Notes: generated from the sequence alone by a model not told the origin. 64,000 nucleotides of DNA from Planctomycetota bacterium (GCA_020845475.1 JADLFN010000018.1:1-64000), one strand, 5' to 3'; positions 43,638 to 53,184 are shown, counted from the first letter of the stretch. A program made the numbers and translations.

Positions 43638-46600
43638 CCCATCCTCCGGCGCGGCTTGGCGGCGAGATATTGGTTGGGCCAGGGCACGTCCACGTCGTAG
43701 TGCTCGGCCGCGTGCAGCGTGAGGAAGGGATTCGCCAGGTGCGCGCGCGCCAGCATGCACAGATCGGCGCGGCCGGCGGCCAGAATGGTGTTGCACTGGT
43801 CGGCGTTCTGGATGTTGCCCACGGCCATGGTGGGCACGCCGGCTTCGTTGCGGATCTGGTCGGAGAACGGCACCTGGAACATGCGGCCGTACACGGGTTT
43901 TTGCTGCGGCACCACGCCGCCGGCCGAGCAATCAATGATATCTGCGCCGTTCTCGATCAGTGCTTGCGCGATGTAAACGCGATCGGCGTCGCTCAAGCCG
44001 CCCTCGGCCCACTCGGTGGTGGAAAGCCGCACGGAGATGGGTTTTTCCTCGGGCCACACGCTGCGCACGTCGCGCAGGATTTCGAGCGGCAGGCGCATGC
44101 GCTTTTCGAGCGAGCCGCCGTATTCGTCGCTGCGTTGGTTGGACAGCGCGCTGATGAATGAGTTGAGGAGATAGCCGTGGGCGTAATGCAACTCGAGCCA
44201 GTCAAAGCCCGCGGAATGCGCGCGCGAGGCCGCGGCCACGAAATCGGCGCGCAGCTTCTTGATGTCATCGTGAGTCATTTCGCGCGGCACGGGATAGCCG
44301 GAATCATAGGCAATGGCGGAAGCGGCCACGGTTGGCCACGCGCCTTCCTTCAGTGGCTTGCCGCCTTTCCAGGGTAGGTCGCATGAGGCTTTGCGGCCAG
44401 CGTGGCCGATTTGCAGGCCGATCCTGCCGGTGCTGTGGGCGTGGACGAAATCGACGACGCGTTTCCAGGCGGGCACGTGCTCATCGCGATAAATGCCCGC
44501 GCAGCCGGGAGTGATGCGACCCTCGGGCGCAACGGCCGTCGCTTCCGCAATGATCAGGCCCGCGCCGCCAATTGCCCGCGATCCCAGGTGAACAAGCGTC
44601 CAGTCGCCGGGCATGCCATCGTTGTAGGAATACATGCACATGGGCGAAACGACGACGCGGTTGGGCAAAGTGCAGCCGCGCAGGGTGAAGGGCGTAAACA
44701 CCGGTGGCGGAACATCAGCGCCCGTATTGCTGACTTTCTTGAGGCGATCCGAGACAGGCTTGACGTCAGGCGGCGCATCGGTCGTTGGTGGCGCAGGCAT
44801 CTTGCCTGCGGGCGTCCGGGCATCTTGCCCGGACGAATCGCCTACCCAAGGCCATTCTTTGAGTCCAGCCTTCACCGGATTGGATAGCACGTAAGCAATG
44901 CCGCGTGCAAACTCTCCCTCATCGCGCACGATGTGATCGTACGCTTCACTCTGCCAGAATGTGCCGCTACGTCCCAACACGCGATTGCACTCCTTGGCTG
45001 AAAACGATTTCCAGGAGTGGATTATCTCGCTCAACTCGTGACCGGTCATGGGTGTCAGGACAACGTGCACATGGTTGGGCATGACGCACCACGCGTGAAG
45101 GGAGTACCGCGCGCCATCAAAGTGCTTGATAGCGTTGGCAACAATCTCCGCGCATCGCCTATCTTTGAGCAAGCACTGACCATGGCCATTGTCGAGCAAC
45201 TGTTCGATGCGTTCTGCTTTGGCAGATGCGATTTGCCGGGCGAGATCCTGCGTGTTCTTTGGATTGCCGATCGCCTTCAGTTGTTTCTCCAGCTTACGCA
45301 ATTCAGCTTCAAGCGCGCTCAGCTCACCGCTTGATAGCGCATCGGCCAGCCGGAACGTCACGAAGTAGGTCGCTCCGTCCTTCTTCCAGTGTGGCAGGTA
45401 GCCTCGATTGTGCTTACCGATTTCTTGCGGGCGAGACGCCCGCAAGCCCGCAGGCGAGACGCCTGCGCCACTTGTCCACTCTTCGGTCACGCGGCGCACC
45501 AACTCGGGGTCGCGCAGCCTCAGGTTGTCGTAGGTGATGCTTTTGCTGCGCGTCATCAGCGAAAACGTGAGCTGCAATGGCGTCATGCCCATGTAGCGCT
45601 GCGTGTTCTCGAACCACTCCAGGCTGGTTTGCGCGGTCTTTTGCAGCCGCTCAACTTCGGGCCGGCGGCGCTTTTCGTACTCGGCCAGAATTTCGGGTAC
45701 TGGCTTGCCCTTCAATTCGCCCAGGCACTTCGCCAGTTCAATCGCGTCTTCCATGGCGAGCTTGGTGCCGCTGCCGATGCTGAAATGCGCGGTGTGCACC
45801 GCGTCGCCCACGAGCACGACGTTCTCGTGGTGCCAGCGCTCGTTGCGAATCGTCGGGAACGTGCGCCACAGCGAGCGATTCGTGAGCAGCCTTGCGCCCT
45901 GCATGTCCTCGGCGAACAACTTCTCCATGTACGCGACCGTCGCCGCTTCGTCGGCCTTGTCGAGGCCGGCTTTCTTCCAAACCTCTTCGCGGCATTCCAC
46001 GATGAATGTGCTGGTCTTGTCGTCAAAGGGGTAAGCGTGCACCTGGAACAAGCCGTGCTCGTTCTCCTTAAAGATGAACGTGAACGCCGGCAGCTTGCGC
46101 GAGAGACCCAGCCAGCAGAATTTGCATTTGCGCCAGTCAAGCGAGGGCTTGAACGTTTGCGCGTACATGTCGCGCACGCGGCTGTTCACGCCGTCGCAGG
46201 CCACGATCAAGTCGGCGTCCTTGAAGCGCGCGAGATCGGTGACTTCAACGAGGTGCTCAACTTTCGTGCCCAGCTTTACGGCGCGGGCTTCCAGGATTTG
46301 CAGCAGCTTCACGCGCGCCAGGCCGCAGAAACCATGGCCCGTGCTGCGGATTTTCTCGCCCTTGAAGAAAACGTCGATGTCGCTCCAGTAGGCGAAGTTG
46401 CGCCGTACTTCAGCCATGCTCTCGGCGTCGGCGGCTTCAAAACCGCCCAGCGTTTCGTCGGAGAAAACCACGCCCCAGCCAAAGGTGTCATCGAGCCGGT
46501 TGCGCTCGTAGACCGTGATCTGGTGAGAAGGGTCCGCCTTCTTCATCAGGATGCTGACGTAAAGCCCAAAGGGCCCGCCGCCGATGCACACGATTTTCAT
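43634..46600 (-). CDS. Bifunctional salicylyl-CoA 5-hydroxylase/oxidoreductase with in-frame RAYT insertion
   Basis: The protein is 988 aa from MKIVCIGGGPFGLYVS (46600). Residues about 1-375 form an FAD aromatic-ring hydroxylase (Rossmann GGGPFGLY, GDAVHTAHFSIGSG). Residues about 625-988 form an old-yellow-enzyme-type FMN reductase (NRVVVSPMCMYS, HAGRKASC, LHYAHGYLLNSFIS). This is the layout of salicylyl-CoA 5-hydroxylases and 2-aminobenzoyl-CoA monooxygenase/reductases, normally about 770 aa. The extra approximately 229 residues (377-605) are a REP-associated tyrosine transposase with translated REP ends. Frame and both enzyme halves stay open. PlsC follows with an ATGA overlap. Confidence 0.85.
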   Translation of the reverse strand: MKIVCIGGGPFGLYVSILMKKADPSHQITVYERNRLDDTFGWGVVFSDETLGGFEAADAESMAEVRRNFAYWSDIDVFFKGEKIRSTGHGFCGLARVKLLQILEARAVKLGTKVEHLVEVTDLARFKDADLIVACDGVNSRVRDMYAQTFKPSLDWRKCKFCWLGLSRKLPAFTFIFKENEHGLFQVHAYPFDDKTSTFIVECREEVWKKAGLDKADEAATVAYMEKLFAEDMQGARLLTNRSLWRTFPTIRNERWHHENVVLVGDAVHTAHFSIGSGTKLAMEDAIELAKCLGELKGKPVPEILAEYEKRRRPEVERLQKTAQTSLEWFENTQRYMGMTPLQLTFSLMTRSKSITYDNLRLRDPELVRRVTEEWTSGAGVSPAGLRASRPQEIGKHNRGYLPHWKKDGATYFVTFRLADALSSGELSALEAELRKLEKQLKAIGNPKNTQDLARQIASAKAERIEQLLDNGHGQCLLKDRRCAEIVANAIKHFDGARYSLHAWCVMPNHVHVVLTPMTGHELSEIIHSWKSFSAKECNRVLGRSGTFWQSEAYDHIVRDEGEFARGIAYVLSNPVKAGLKEWPWVGDSSGQDARTPAGKMPAPPTTDAPPDVKPVSDRLKKVSNTGADVPPPVFTPFTLRGCTLPNRVVVSPMCMYSYNDGMPGDWTLVHLGSRAIGGAGLIIAEATAVAPEGRITPGCAGIYRDEHVPAWKRVVDFVHAHSTGRIGLQIGHAGRKASCDLPWKGGKPLKEGAWPTVAASAIAYDSGYPVPREMTHDDIKKLRADFVAAASRAHSAGFDWLELHYAHGYLLNSFISALSNQRSDEYGGSLEKRMRLPLEILRDVRSVWPEEKPISVRLSTTEWAEGGLSDADRVYIAQALIENGADIIDCSAGGVVPQQKPVYGRMFQVPFSDQIRNEAGVPTMAVGNIQNADQCNTILAAGRADLCMLARAHLANPFLTLHAAEHYDVDVPWPNQYLAAKPRRRMG
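44787..45472 (-). mobile_element. In-frame RAYT transposase with REP ends
   Basis: The 686-bp segment sits inside the flavoenzyme gene. Its ends are imperfect inverted repeats, each of two hairpins: on one side GGTGGCGCAGGC..GCCTGCGGGC and on the other TGGCGCAGGCG..CGCCTGCGGGC (read in opposite strands). Between them lies a Y1/HUH transposase: YLPHWKKDGATYFVTFRLAD, MPNHVHVVLTP (HUH) and the catalytic Tyr in WQSEAYDHIV. No own ATG precedes the HUH motif; a TTG in the REP hairpin could serve. It has no stop of its own. Confidence 0.85.
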
Positions 46601-46730
46601 GCCGGTCTCCCCGCGCAAACTAACCGCGCCGCCGCCACAAACGCAATACTTCCATTTGCCCGCGCACTGCTATACTTCCTGGCGCGTACCTTCCACACAG
46701 CTTGGGGACGGCGAGCAACCGAGAAACGGT

Positions 46731-48197
46731 ATGTCCATGCGCGCTTTGGTCCTGGCTACATTCATCTTAGCGGCGTTCTCGCTGGCGGCTTGCGGCGGAG
46801 GTGGTTCTTCGGGATCCTCGGGTTCAGGCGGGTCTTCGCCGCCGCCTCCTCCACCTCCTCCGCCCACTTACCTGCCGCCGCTGATTTTCATCGCTGATAA
46901 AGACACCGCGGGCGTGAACGAACTTTACCGCGCCGACCAAAGCGGCGCTCTCAACACCAAACTCAACGCCGCACTTGTTGCCGGCGGCAACGTAACCGAT
47001 GCGCAATGGTCACCCGACGGCACCAAGGTGGCCTACCTCGCCGACCAGGATACCGACGAGACTTTCGAACTCTATGTGGTCGCCTCCACCGGCGGCACGC
47101 CGCTCAAGCTCAATGCCGCGCTGCCCACGGGCGCAGACGTGAAGTCCCTCGCCTGGGCGGGCAGCGCCGCCGTTTGCTTTATCGCTGATGCCAATACTGC
47201 GGGCGTTGATGAACTCTTCAAAGCCGACGCCGCCACGGCCGCCCTGACGCCGCTGAGCCCCGCACTGGTTGCAGGCGGCGACGTGCTGAAGCTTGCGCCA
47301 TCGCCCTCGGGCAGCAGCGTTTGCTACCTCGCCGATCAGGCTATCGACGAGACCTTTGAGTTGTTCGTGGTGTCCAGCGCCGGCGGCGCGGCAACCAAGG
47401 TCAGCGGCAGCATGGTTGCCGGTGGTGACGTAACGGTGTTTGCCTGGTCGCCCAACAGCACGCGCGTTGGCTACATCGCCGATGCCATGACGAACGATGT
47501 TTTCGAACTCTACTGGAACGCGCCGTCCGGCGGCACGCCCACCAACCTCAGCAGCAATCTCGTGCTGGGAGGCGACGTGGCCGAGTTCAAGTGGAACTAC
47601 AACGGCTCCCAGGCGGCGTTTTTGGCCGACAAAGACACCGATGATGTCGTCGAGCTGTACATGGCGACGGTGGGCGGCGGCGTGCTCAAACTCAACGAGC
47701 CGCTTGTAGCGGGCGGCGACGTAACGCTGTTTGACATCGCGCAAAGCGGCGCGAAAGTTTCCTTCGTGGCGGACAAGGACTTTGATGACGTCCAGGAGTT
47801 GTTCATCGTGGGCAGCGGCGGCGGCATGAACGTGAAAAGCTGCCACACGCTGCCCGCCACCGGCGACGTGGTTGCCATGGCGTGGTCGCCTTCATCGGCC
47901 TGGGTGGGCTACATTGCCGATGACCAGGTGGATGGCCAGTTCGAGCTGACGGCAATTACCGAACACGGCTGAGGCACGTTGCGCCTGAGCGGTACGCTCC
48001 CGGCCTTTGCGAGTGTCTCCGATTTCATCTGGTACAAAGACGGTACGGCCATGGCCTACCGCGTGGACGCGACCAACGACAATCTTCCTGACGTTTACGG
48101 TCGCGGCGGGCCCTATCCCGCCTACACCACCGCCAAGCTTAACGGCAATATGACCGCAGGCAGTGCCGTGAGAAGCATGTATCGTTATCGTCCTTGA
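46731..48197 (+). pseudogene. Beta-propeller-like lipoprotein interrupted by TGA
   Basis: The first part (46731-47972, 413 aa) has lipobox LAAC and about eight approximately 45-aa repeats of TolB/PD40 type (IADKDTAGVNELY, AWSPNSTRVGYIADAM). A TGA at 47970-47972 falls at a variable loop of a repeat. The same frame then continues for 75 codons with clear repeat sequence (SGTLPAFASVSDFIWYKDG, NLPDVYG) and ends at TGA 48195-48197, which overlaps the next gene's TTG start. A single-base nonsense change, perhaps from GGA, is the simplest reading. Recoding is an alternative. Confidence 0.65.
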
Positions 48198-49429
48198 ACC
48201 CGCGCCTGCTTATCTATGCCACCGCTTTTGCGCGCTCGCTGGCCACGAGCATGGGCGCCGTGATGCTGGGCGGCCAGCTTGCCCGCCTGGAATTTGCCGA
48301 GGGCGAGATCGCTTTTGTAGTCGGCATTGGCCTGGCAGGCGCGACACTCGCCGCCATCGTGGCCACCTTCCTGGGCGACAGGCTGGGCCGCCGCGCCCTT
48401 TTGCTTGAACTCTCGCTGCTCATGGCCGCGGGCGGCGCCACCATTGCGCTTTCATCAAGCCCCTTCGTCATTGGCGCGGCTGCGTTTCTCGGGTTACTCA
48501 ACGGCATGGGCCGCGATCGCGGAGCCTCGCTGATTCTTGAGCAGGCCATCTTGCCCTCGCTGACCAGCGACGAACATCGCACGCGCACCTTTGCCTGGTA
48601 CAACGTCATGCAGGATTCCGGCGGCGCATTGGGCGCGCTGGCTGCGGGCCTGCCACTGTTGTTTGCGCAGCAGCGCGGCATAGCGGAACTGGCGGCGTTG
48701 CGCGGCGGCTTTGGCGCTTACGCGGGGTTGCTGGCGTTTTGCGCCCTGCTCTACCTCTTCCTGCCGCGCAGCGTCGAGGCGGAGAAGCCGCGCGGCTTTG
48801 CGGTCACGCCCCACGCCCGGCGCGTGGTGTTCAAGATCTCGGCGCTGTTTTCGATTGATGCGCTGGGCGGCGGGTTCATCACGCGCACGCTGATGGTGAT
48901 GTTCTTCGTGACGCGCTTTGGCCACGAGGGCGTCAACGAGGCCACCGTCGGCCAGCTCTATTTTTTCGCGCTGATTGCGAACATTGTTTCGCACTTCGGC
49001 GCGGCCTGGCTGGGCAAGCGCATCGGTCTGGTGAACACCATGGTGTTCACGCACATACCCTCAAGCCTGTTGTTGATCACGGTTGCGATCGCGCCCAGCT
49101 TCTGGATTGCGGCGGCCCTGTTGCTGGTGCGAGAGAGCCTCGTCGAGATGGATGTTCCCACGCGCCAGAGTTACGTGATGGCGGTGGTCAAACCCGAGGA
49201 ACGCACCTTTGCCTCGGGCGTCACGGGCATTGTGCGCATGGCGGGCTGGGCGGTTGCAGCCAGCTTTGCGGGAGTGCTGCTGCGCACGCTGGAACTCTGG
49301 ACGCTGCTGGTGATCGGGGCGGGCATGAAGATCTTTTACGATCTTGCGCTGTGGTACAGCTTCCGCCACCTCAAGCCACCCGAGGAAAAGGTCTCAACTG
49401 GAACGCAAGACACCCAAGTCACGAAGTGA
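48194..49429 (+). CDS. Major facilitator superfamily transporter
   Basis: The protein is 411 aa, TTG start overlapping the previous frame's TGA. Twelve transmembrane helices, with the MFS loop FLGDRLGRRALLLELS between helices 2 and 3 (about 57-72) and KPEERTFASGVTG in the second half. Substrate unknown; it could be a drug or metabolite exporter. Confidence 0.85.
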   Translation: MNPRLLIYATAFARSLATSMGAVMLGGQLARLEFAEGEIAFVVGIGLAGATLAAIVATFLGDRLGRRALLLELSLLMAAGGATIALSSSPFVIGAAAFLGLLNGMGRDRGASLILEQAILPSLTSDEHRTRTFAWYNVMQDSGGALGALAAGLPLLFAQQRGIAELAALRGGFGAYAGLLAFCALLYLFLPRSVEAEKPRGFAVTPHARRVVFKISALFSIDALGGGFITRTLMVMFFVTRFGHEGVNEATVGQLYFFALIANIVSHFGAAWLGKRIGLVNTMVFTHIPSSLLLITVAIAPSFWIAAALLLVRESLVEMDVPTRQSYVMAVVKPEERTFASGVTGIVRMAGWAVAASFAGVLLRTLELWTLLVIGAGMKIFYDLALWYSFRHLKPPEEKVSTGTQDTQVTK

Positions 49430-49473
49430 AAAACGCACAACAGGCTGTGGCGCCTGCAACTGCGCAAAGGCAG

Positions 49474-50037
49474 CTAACACTTGTCGGCGGGCAGAAGATC
49501 AAAGAAGTGAAACGCCGGGCAATAGGGATCGCCCGGGCCAAAGTTGTCTTTGCTGATGCGCGTTATTTTACCGCCCTTCTTTGCAAACACGCTCACGCCC
49601 GGCCATGGGCCCTCCCACTTGTCGCCGGGTTTGCTCCAGAACCCCATTTCTTTGGCGAACCTGCCGTCTTCGTCGCTGACGAACGTGAACTTCCAGCCAC
49701 GCTTCTTGGCGGCATCCGCGAGCACTTTGGGCGCCTTGGGCGCCGCTACGGCAAACGCGGCCTTCTTCTCGATGAAGTAGCCTTGGCCGTTGTAGCCGTC
49801 GGCCCAGAGCGTGCAGTACGGGCACTGCGGCCCCATGTGATGCACGAGGATCAGATGGTCATGCTTGCCAAACAGCTGCGAAAGCTTGACCTTCTTGCCG
49901 GATGTCGAAGTGAAATGAACGTCGGCCACGGGCTGCGAAGGCAGCTTGCGGCGCATCGCGGCCATCTTCTCGCGCAACTTGAAATACTCTTTTTCGGCGG
50001 TTTCGAGTTCTTTTTGCAGCTTGGCGGCGTCGGGCAT
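49474..50037 (-). CDS. DUF899 thioredoxin-like family protein
   Basis: The protein is 187 aa, ATG 50037 with GGAGGAACCC before it. An N-terminal coiled coil (AEKEYFKLREKMAAMRRKLP) precedes the family core LILVHHMGPQCPYCTLWADGYNG, with a CPYC pair where thioredoxin has its active site, then FVSDEDGRFAKEMGF and a C-terminal CPAFHFFDLLP. Function of DUF899 is not established; a redox role is likely. Confidence 0.85.
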   Translation of the reverse strand: MPDAAKLQKELETAEKEYFKLREKMAAMRRKLPSQPVADVHFTSTSGKKVKLSQLFGKHDHLILVHHMGPQCPYCTLWADGYNGQGYFIEKKAAFAVAAPKAPKVLADAAKKRGWKFTFVSDEDGRFAKEMGFWSKPGDKWEGPWPGVSVFAKKGGKITRISKDNFGPGDPYCPAFHFFDLLPADKC

Positions 50038-50103
50038 GGGTTCCTCCGCAGCGCATGTTACTGCCAATGCGACGGTCGGAACACAATTTCACGGACAGGA
50101 TTG

Positions 50104-50445
50104 CTACTTCTGCACGGTAGTTGCCGAGACGCCATGACGGGTTTGCCAGCCCTCGCTGCCTTCGCGCCACTTCCAGCCGAAGCGGTTGGGCAGGATGATG
50201 GCGAGGTAATAGGGATCGCTCAGCGCGTCGGTCTTGTCCTGGATTTCGCGGGCCTTCTCCCGCTTTGTTTCGAGTTCCTCATCGAGCCTTTGCGCGCGTT
50301 GCGTCAGCAACTGGTGCTCCTGCCATGCGGGCACGATGCTCTTGGACGCGACGATGCCGAAGGCCGCCAGCATCAGCGCCACGATCAACCACGAGCCGCG
50401 CGAATGGCGGCCGGAAAGCATCAAGGATGGACGACGCAGGGACAC
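50104..50445 (-). CDS. FtsB/DivIC-like small membrane protein
   Basis: The protein is about 113 aa with GTG start at 50445 preceded by GGAGGC. A basic N-terminus, one transmembrane helix (about 21-40, SWLIVALMLAAFGIVASKSIV), a coiled coil (LLTQRAQRLDEELETKREKAREIQDKTD) and the C-terminal ALSDPYYLAIILPNRFGWKWREGSEGW match septum-formation-initiator proteins. It is not near other division genes in this window. Confidence 0.7.
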   Translation of the reverse strand: MSLRRPSLMLSGRHSRGSWLIVALMLAAFGIVASKSIVPAWQEHQLLTQRAQRLDEELETKREKAREIQDKTDALSDPYYLAIILPNRFGWKWREGSEGWQTRHGVSATTVQK

Positions 50446-50592
50446 GCAGCCTCCATGCGTGTATCGGCTGTTGAGCACCCCAGGCTTGAGCGGCAATCCC
50501 GCGCCCCCTTGCGTCGTCTGGCACCCGTCCTTATCGTTCCGCTCCGCACTCAGCCGCCAACGGGCACAGACCATGTGGAGCATGCGAAAGCG

Positions 50593-50634
50593 AAAGTAAC
50601 CTGCCTGCTTTGCAGGTCGGTTTCGCTTTGCATG
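50593..50634 (+). promoter_or_regulatory. Hairpin upstream of aspartate kinase
   Basis: GCGAAA...CCTGC and GCAGG...TTTCGC form a hairpin about 100 nt before lysC. It may be a terminator of the divergent side or an attenuator. No T-tract was found. Confidence 0.3.
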
Positions 50635-50736
50635 TTCGCTTGACGCGTTCTGTCCCCGTTGGCGGCTTTGCGTTTATGGTCAGGATTGGCGGTTTGCGGA
50701 ACGTATCAGAGAGGCCCTGGGCCCAAGGATATTGTC

Positions 50737-52059
50737 ATGCTGATCATGAAATTCGGTGGTTCAAGCGTCGCGGACGGCAAGCAGATCCACAAGGTCTATG
50801 AGATCGTCAAAGGCCGCCTCGCGCGCAAGCCCGTGGTCGTGTCCAGCGCGCACAAGGGCATCACCAACGCCCTGATTGCCTGCGGCAAAGCCGCGGCGCA
50901 GGGCAAGCCCGACGCCACGCCCGTGATCAACCGCCAGAAAGAAGTCCTGATCCAGTGCGGCTGCAAAGACTACATGCTCAACGCCTTCTTCCGCGAGATC
51001 GAAGACCTGTTGCGCGGCATCGCCCTGGTGCGCGAATACAGCGCGCGCACCAACGATTACTTGTCGGGATTTGGCGAGCGCATGAGCTGCCGCGTGATCG
51101 CCGACTACTTCACGCGCACCGGCATTCGCGCCGAGTGCTATGACATCAACGAGCTGGGTTTCATCACCGACGACAAATTCGGCCAGGCCAGGCCCGTCAA
51201 GGGTTGGGAGGCCGGATTCAAGGCCGAGTTCGAAAAACGCGTGCCCAAGAACACCGTTCCCGTCATTACCGGCTTCATCGGCAAGACGCCCGCCGGCGAC
51301 TGGACGACCGTGGGCCGCAACGGCAGCGATTTTTCAGCTACGCTCGTGGCCAGCGCCATTGACGCCGAGGAATGCGAAATCTGGACCGACACCGACGGCG
51401 TCATGACCGCCGACCCCAGCATGATTCCCCAGGCCAAGAGCATCCCGTTCATGAGTTTTGCCGAAGCCAGCGAACTGGCCTATTACGGCGGCCGTGTGCT
51501 GCACCCGAGCACGCTTCTTCCTGCGATCACGCACAATATTCCCGTGCGCGTGCTCAACACCAACAAGCCCGACCACCCCGGCACCGTGATCACCGAATAC
51601 GGCACCGATGACGAACGCCCCGTAACCAGCATTGCCTACAAAGAAGGCCAATGCGTGGTCACGATCGAGAGCGAGCGCATGCTCGGCCAGCCGGGCTTCC
51701 TTGCCAAAGTGTTCGACGTAATGGGCAGACACGGCGCGGACATCGACATGGTGACCACGAGCGAGATCAGCGTCTCGATGACCTGCAACGAACTCGACAA
51801 ACTCAACACGGCCGTCAAGGACCTGGAAGCCTACGGGCGCGTCACCATCACCACGGACCGTGCGATTGTCTGCGTCGTGGGCAAGAATGTGAAGTTCCAG
51901 CGCGGCATCGCGGCCAAGATTTTCGCCTCGCTGCGCGACGCCGAAGTGAACGTGGAAATGATCTCCCAGGGCGCGAACAAGATCAACCTGAGCTTCCTGA
52001 TCGCCGACGAAGACATCAAGAAGGCGATTCCGGCCCTGCACAAGGCGCTGTTCGAATAG
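50737..52059 (+). CDS. lysC: Aspartate kinase
   Basis: The protein is about 440 aa from ATG 50737 (AAGGAT upstream). First step of the aspartate family pathway (Lys, Thr, Met). Visible: [17 protein letters not shown] (ATP site), [50 protein letters not shown], and two ACT domains at the C-terminus ([38 protein letters not shown]). Feedback inhibition by lysine or threonine is expected for this class. Convergent with rsmH across a palindrome. Confidence 0.96.
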   Translation: MLIMKFGGSSVADGKQIHKVYEIVKGRLARKPVVVSSAHKGITNALIACGKAAAQGKPDATPVINRQKEVLIQCGCKDYMLNAFFREIEDLLRGIALVREYSARTNDYLSGFGERMSCRVIADYFTRTGIRAECYDINELGFITDDKFGQARPVKGWEAGFKAEFEKRVPKNTVPVITGFIGKTPAGDWTTVGRNGSDFSATLVASAIDAEECEIWTDTDGVMTADPSMIPQAKSIPFMSFAEASELAYYGGRVLHPSTLLPAITHNIPVRVLNTNKPDHPGTVITEYGTDDERPVTSIAYKEGQCVVTIESERMLGQPGFLAKVFDVMGRHGADIDMVTTSEISVSMTCNELDKLNTAVKDLEAYGRVTITTDRAIVCVVGKNVKFQRGIAAKIFASLRDAEVNVEMISQGANKINLSFLIADEDIKKAIPALHKALFE

Positions 52060-52081
52060 CCTGCCTCGCAGAATGACTTCC

Positions 52082-52109
52082 GCAGGGGCGACATACATGT
52101 CGCCCCTAC
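52082..52109. repeat. Dispersed 28-bp palindrome, copy 4
   Basis: It differs from the consensus at two positions (GC for GT near one end, C for T near the centre). It lies between the convergent lysC and rsmH genes, and the rsmH stop TAG (minus strand, 52106-52108) lies within it. Confidence 0.8.
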
Positions 52110-53125
52110 ACACGTTGCACCCAGAACAGCCGCGCCGAGCGTGACCGCGGATTGTTGTAGATTTCGTCGCGCGATGGCCCAGCGCCCTCGGTGTCGCCCT
52201 TCTCATACAGGCCGCTTGCCAGGCCCGCACAAAGCGCTTCGCGCACGCGCCGCTCTTCGCCGCTGTGAAAAGTAATGATCGCCGCGCGTCCGCCCTCATT
52301 GAGCACGTAGGGCAAATTGCGCAGCAACGACTCAAGATTTTCTGTCTCTTTGTTCACCGCCATGCGCAGCGCCTGGAACACACGCGCAGCCGGGTGTGTT
52401 TCGGCCGCTGATTTCTGACGATGGCGCGGCGCCATGCCCTTGGTGCGCAGCACCAGCACGGTCAAATCGTTCGCTGACTTCGGCGGCTCAGCTTTCAACG
52501 CGGCCGCGATCTTTTCGGCCTGCGACTCGTCGCCCAACTCGCGCAGAATCGTGGCTATCTCTTTCTCCCTCAGCGCTTCAAGCAGTTGCGCCGCCGTCTG
52601 GCCGCGCGAGCGATCCATGCGCATATCCAGTGGCCCGCTGTTCTTGTACGAGAAGCCGCGCTCGGGGCGGTCGAGCTGCATCGAGGAAACGCCAAGGTCG
52701 GCGAGCAAAAGATCAACGCATTGCAGATTCTCGGCCTTAAGCACTTTGGCAATGCCCGCAAAGTTCGCGTGATGGGCGGAGATTGCAACGTTGCGCGCTT
52801 GGAGCCGCGCTACAGTGCGCGACTGTTCTTCAGCGTCCACATCCAGCGCGATCGTGCGCGCCACGCGCGGCGCAATGGCCTCGGTGTGGCCGCCAAAGCC
52901 CAGCGTGCAATCGAGAAACGTCTGCCAGTCGTGGGGCTCAAGCGCCTTGAGCACCTCTTGCAGCATCACGGGCACGTGTGTGCCCGCGGGCGTGCGGCCC
53001 TGCGCGCGGATTTTGGCCGCCTGCTCGGGAAAGCGCGCGGCTTCGAGTTCCTTGTAGCGTTCCTCAAAGCGGCGCGGGTGCGTGCCGGCATAGCGCTTGC
53101 GGCGGGGAGGCTTTTCGTCGGGCAT
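52106..53125 (-). CDS. rsmH: 16S rRNA (cytosine(1402)-N(4))-methyltransferase
   Basis: The protein is about 339 aa from MPDEKPPRRKRYAG (53125; 53140 also possible). Family blocks: HVPVMLQEVLKAL, DCTLGFGGHTEAI (SAM motif I, G-x-G-G-H), LALLADLGVSS-like CVDLLLADLGVSSMQLD, ERGFSYKNSGPLDMRMD, HPAARVFQALRMAVNKE, AAIITFHSGEERRVRE. It carries an N-terminal basic extension of about 40 aa. It is alone rather than next to mraZ/ftsL, unlike the classic dcw cluster. Confidence 0.95.
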   Translation of the reverse strand: MPDEKPPRRKRYAGTHPRRFEERYKELEAARFPEQAAKIRAQGRTPAGTHVPVMLQEVLKALEPHDWQTFLDCTLGFGGHTEAIAPRVARTIALDVDAEEQSRTVARLQARNVAISAHHANFAGIAKVLKAENLQCVDLLLADLGVSSMQLDRPERGFSYKNSGPLDMRMDRSRGQTAAQLLEALREKEIATILRELGDESQAEKIAAALKAEPPKSANDLTVLVLRTKGMAPRHRQKSAAETHPAARVFQALRMAVNKETENLESLLRNLPYVLNEGGRAAIITFHSGEERRVREALCAGLASGLYEKGDTEGAGPSRDEIYNNPRSRSARLFWVQRV

Positions 53126-53184
53126 GGTGTGAACATACATGATTCGCGCGTGATTCGTGTGCGCGGCGTTGCCACAATCGGCCC

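Noticed and set aside
45389-46897. 502-codon plus-strand frame over the flavoenzyme
   Set aside because: Antisense to the FAD domain; contains no motif and no ribosome site.
47970-47999. Selenocysteine at the TGA of the beta-propeller lipoprotein
   Set aside because: A small hairpin lies at the right distance, but the codon aligns with a variable loop, there is no redox motif, and a one-base nonsense change explains it.
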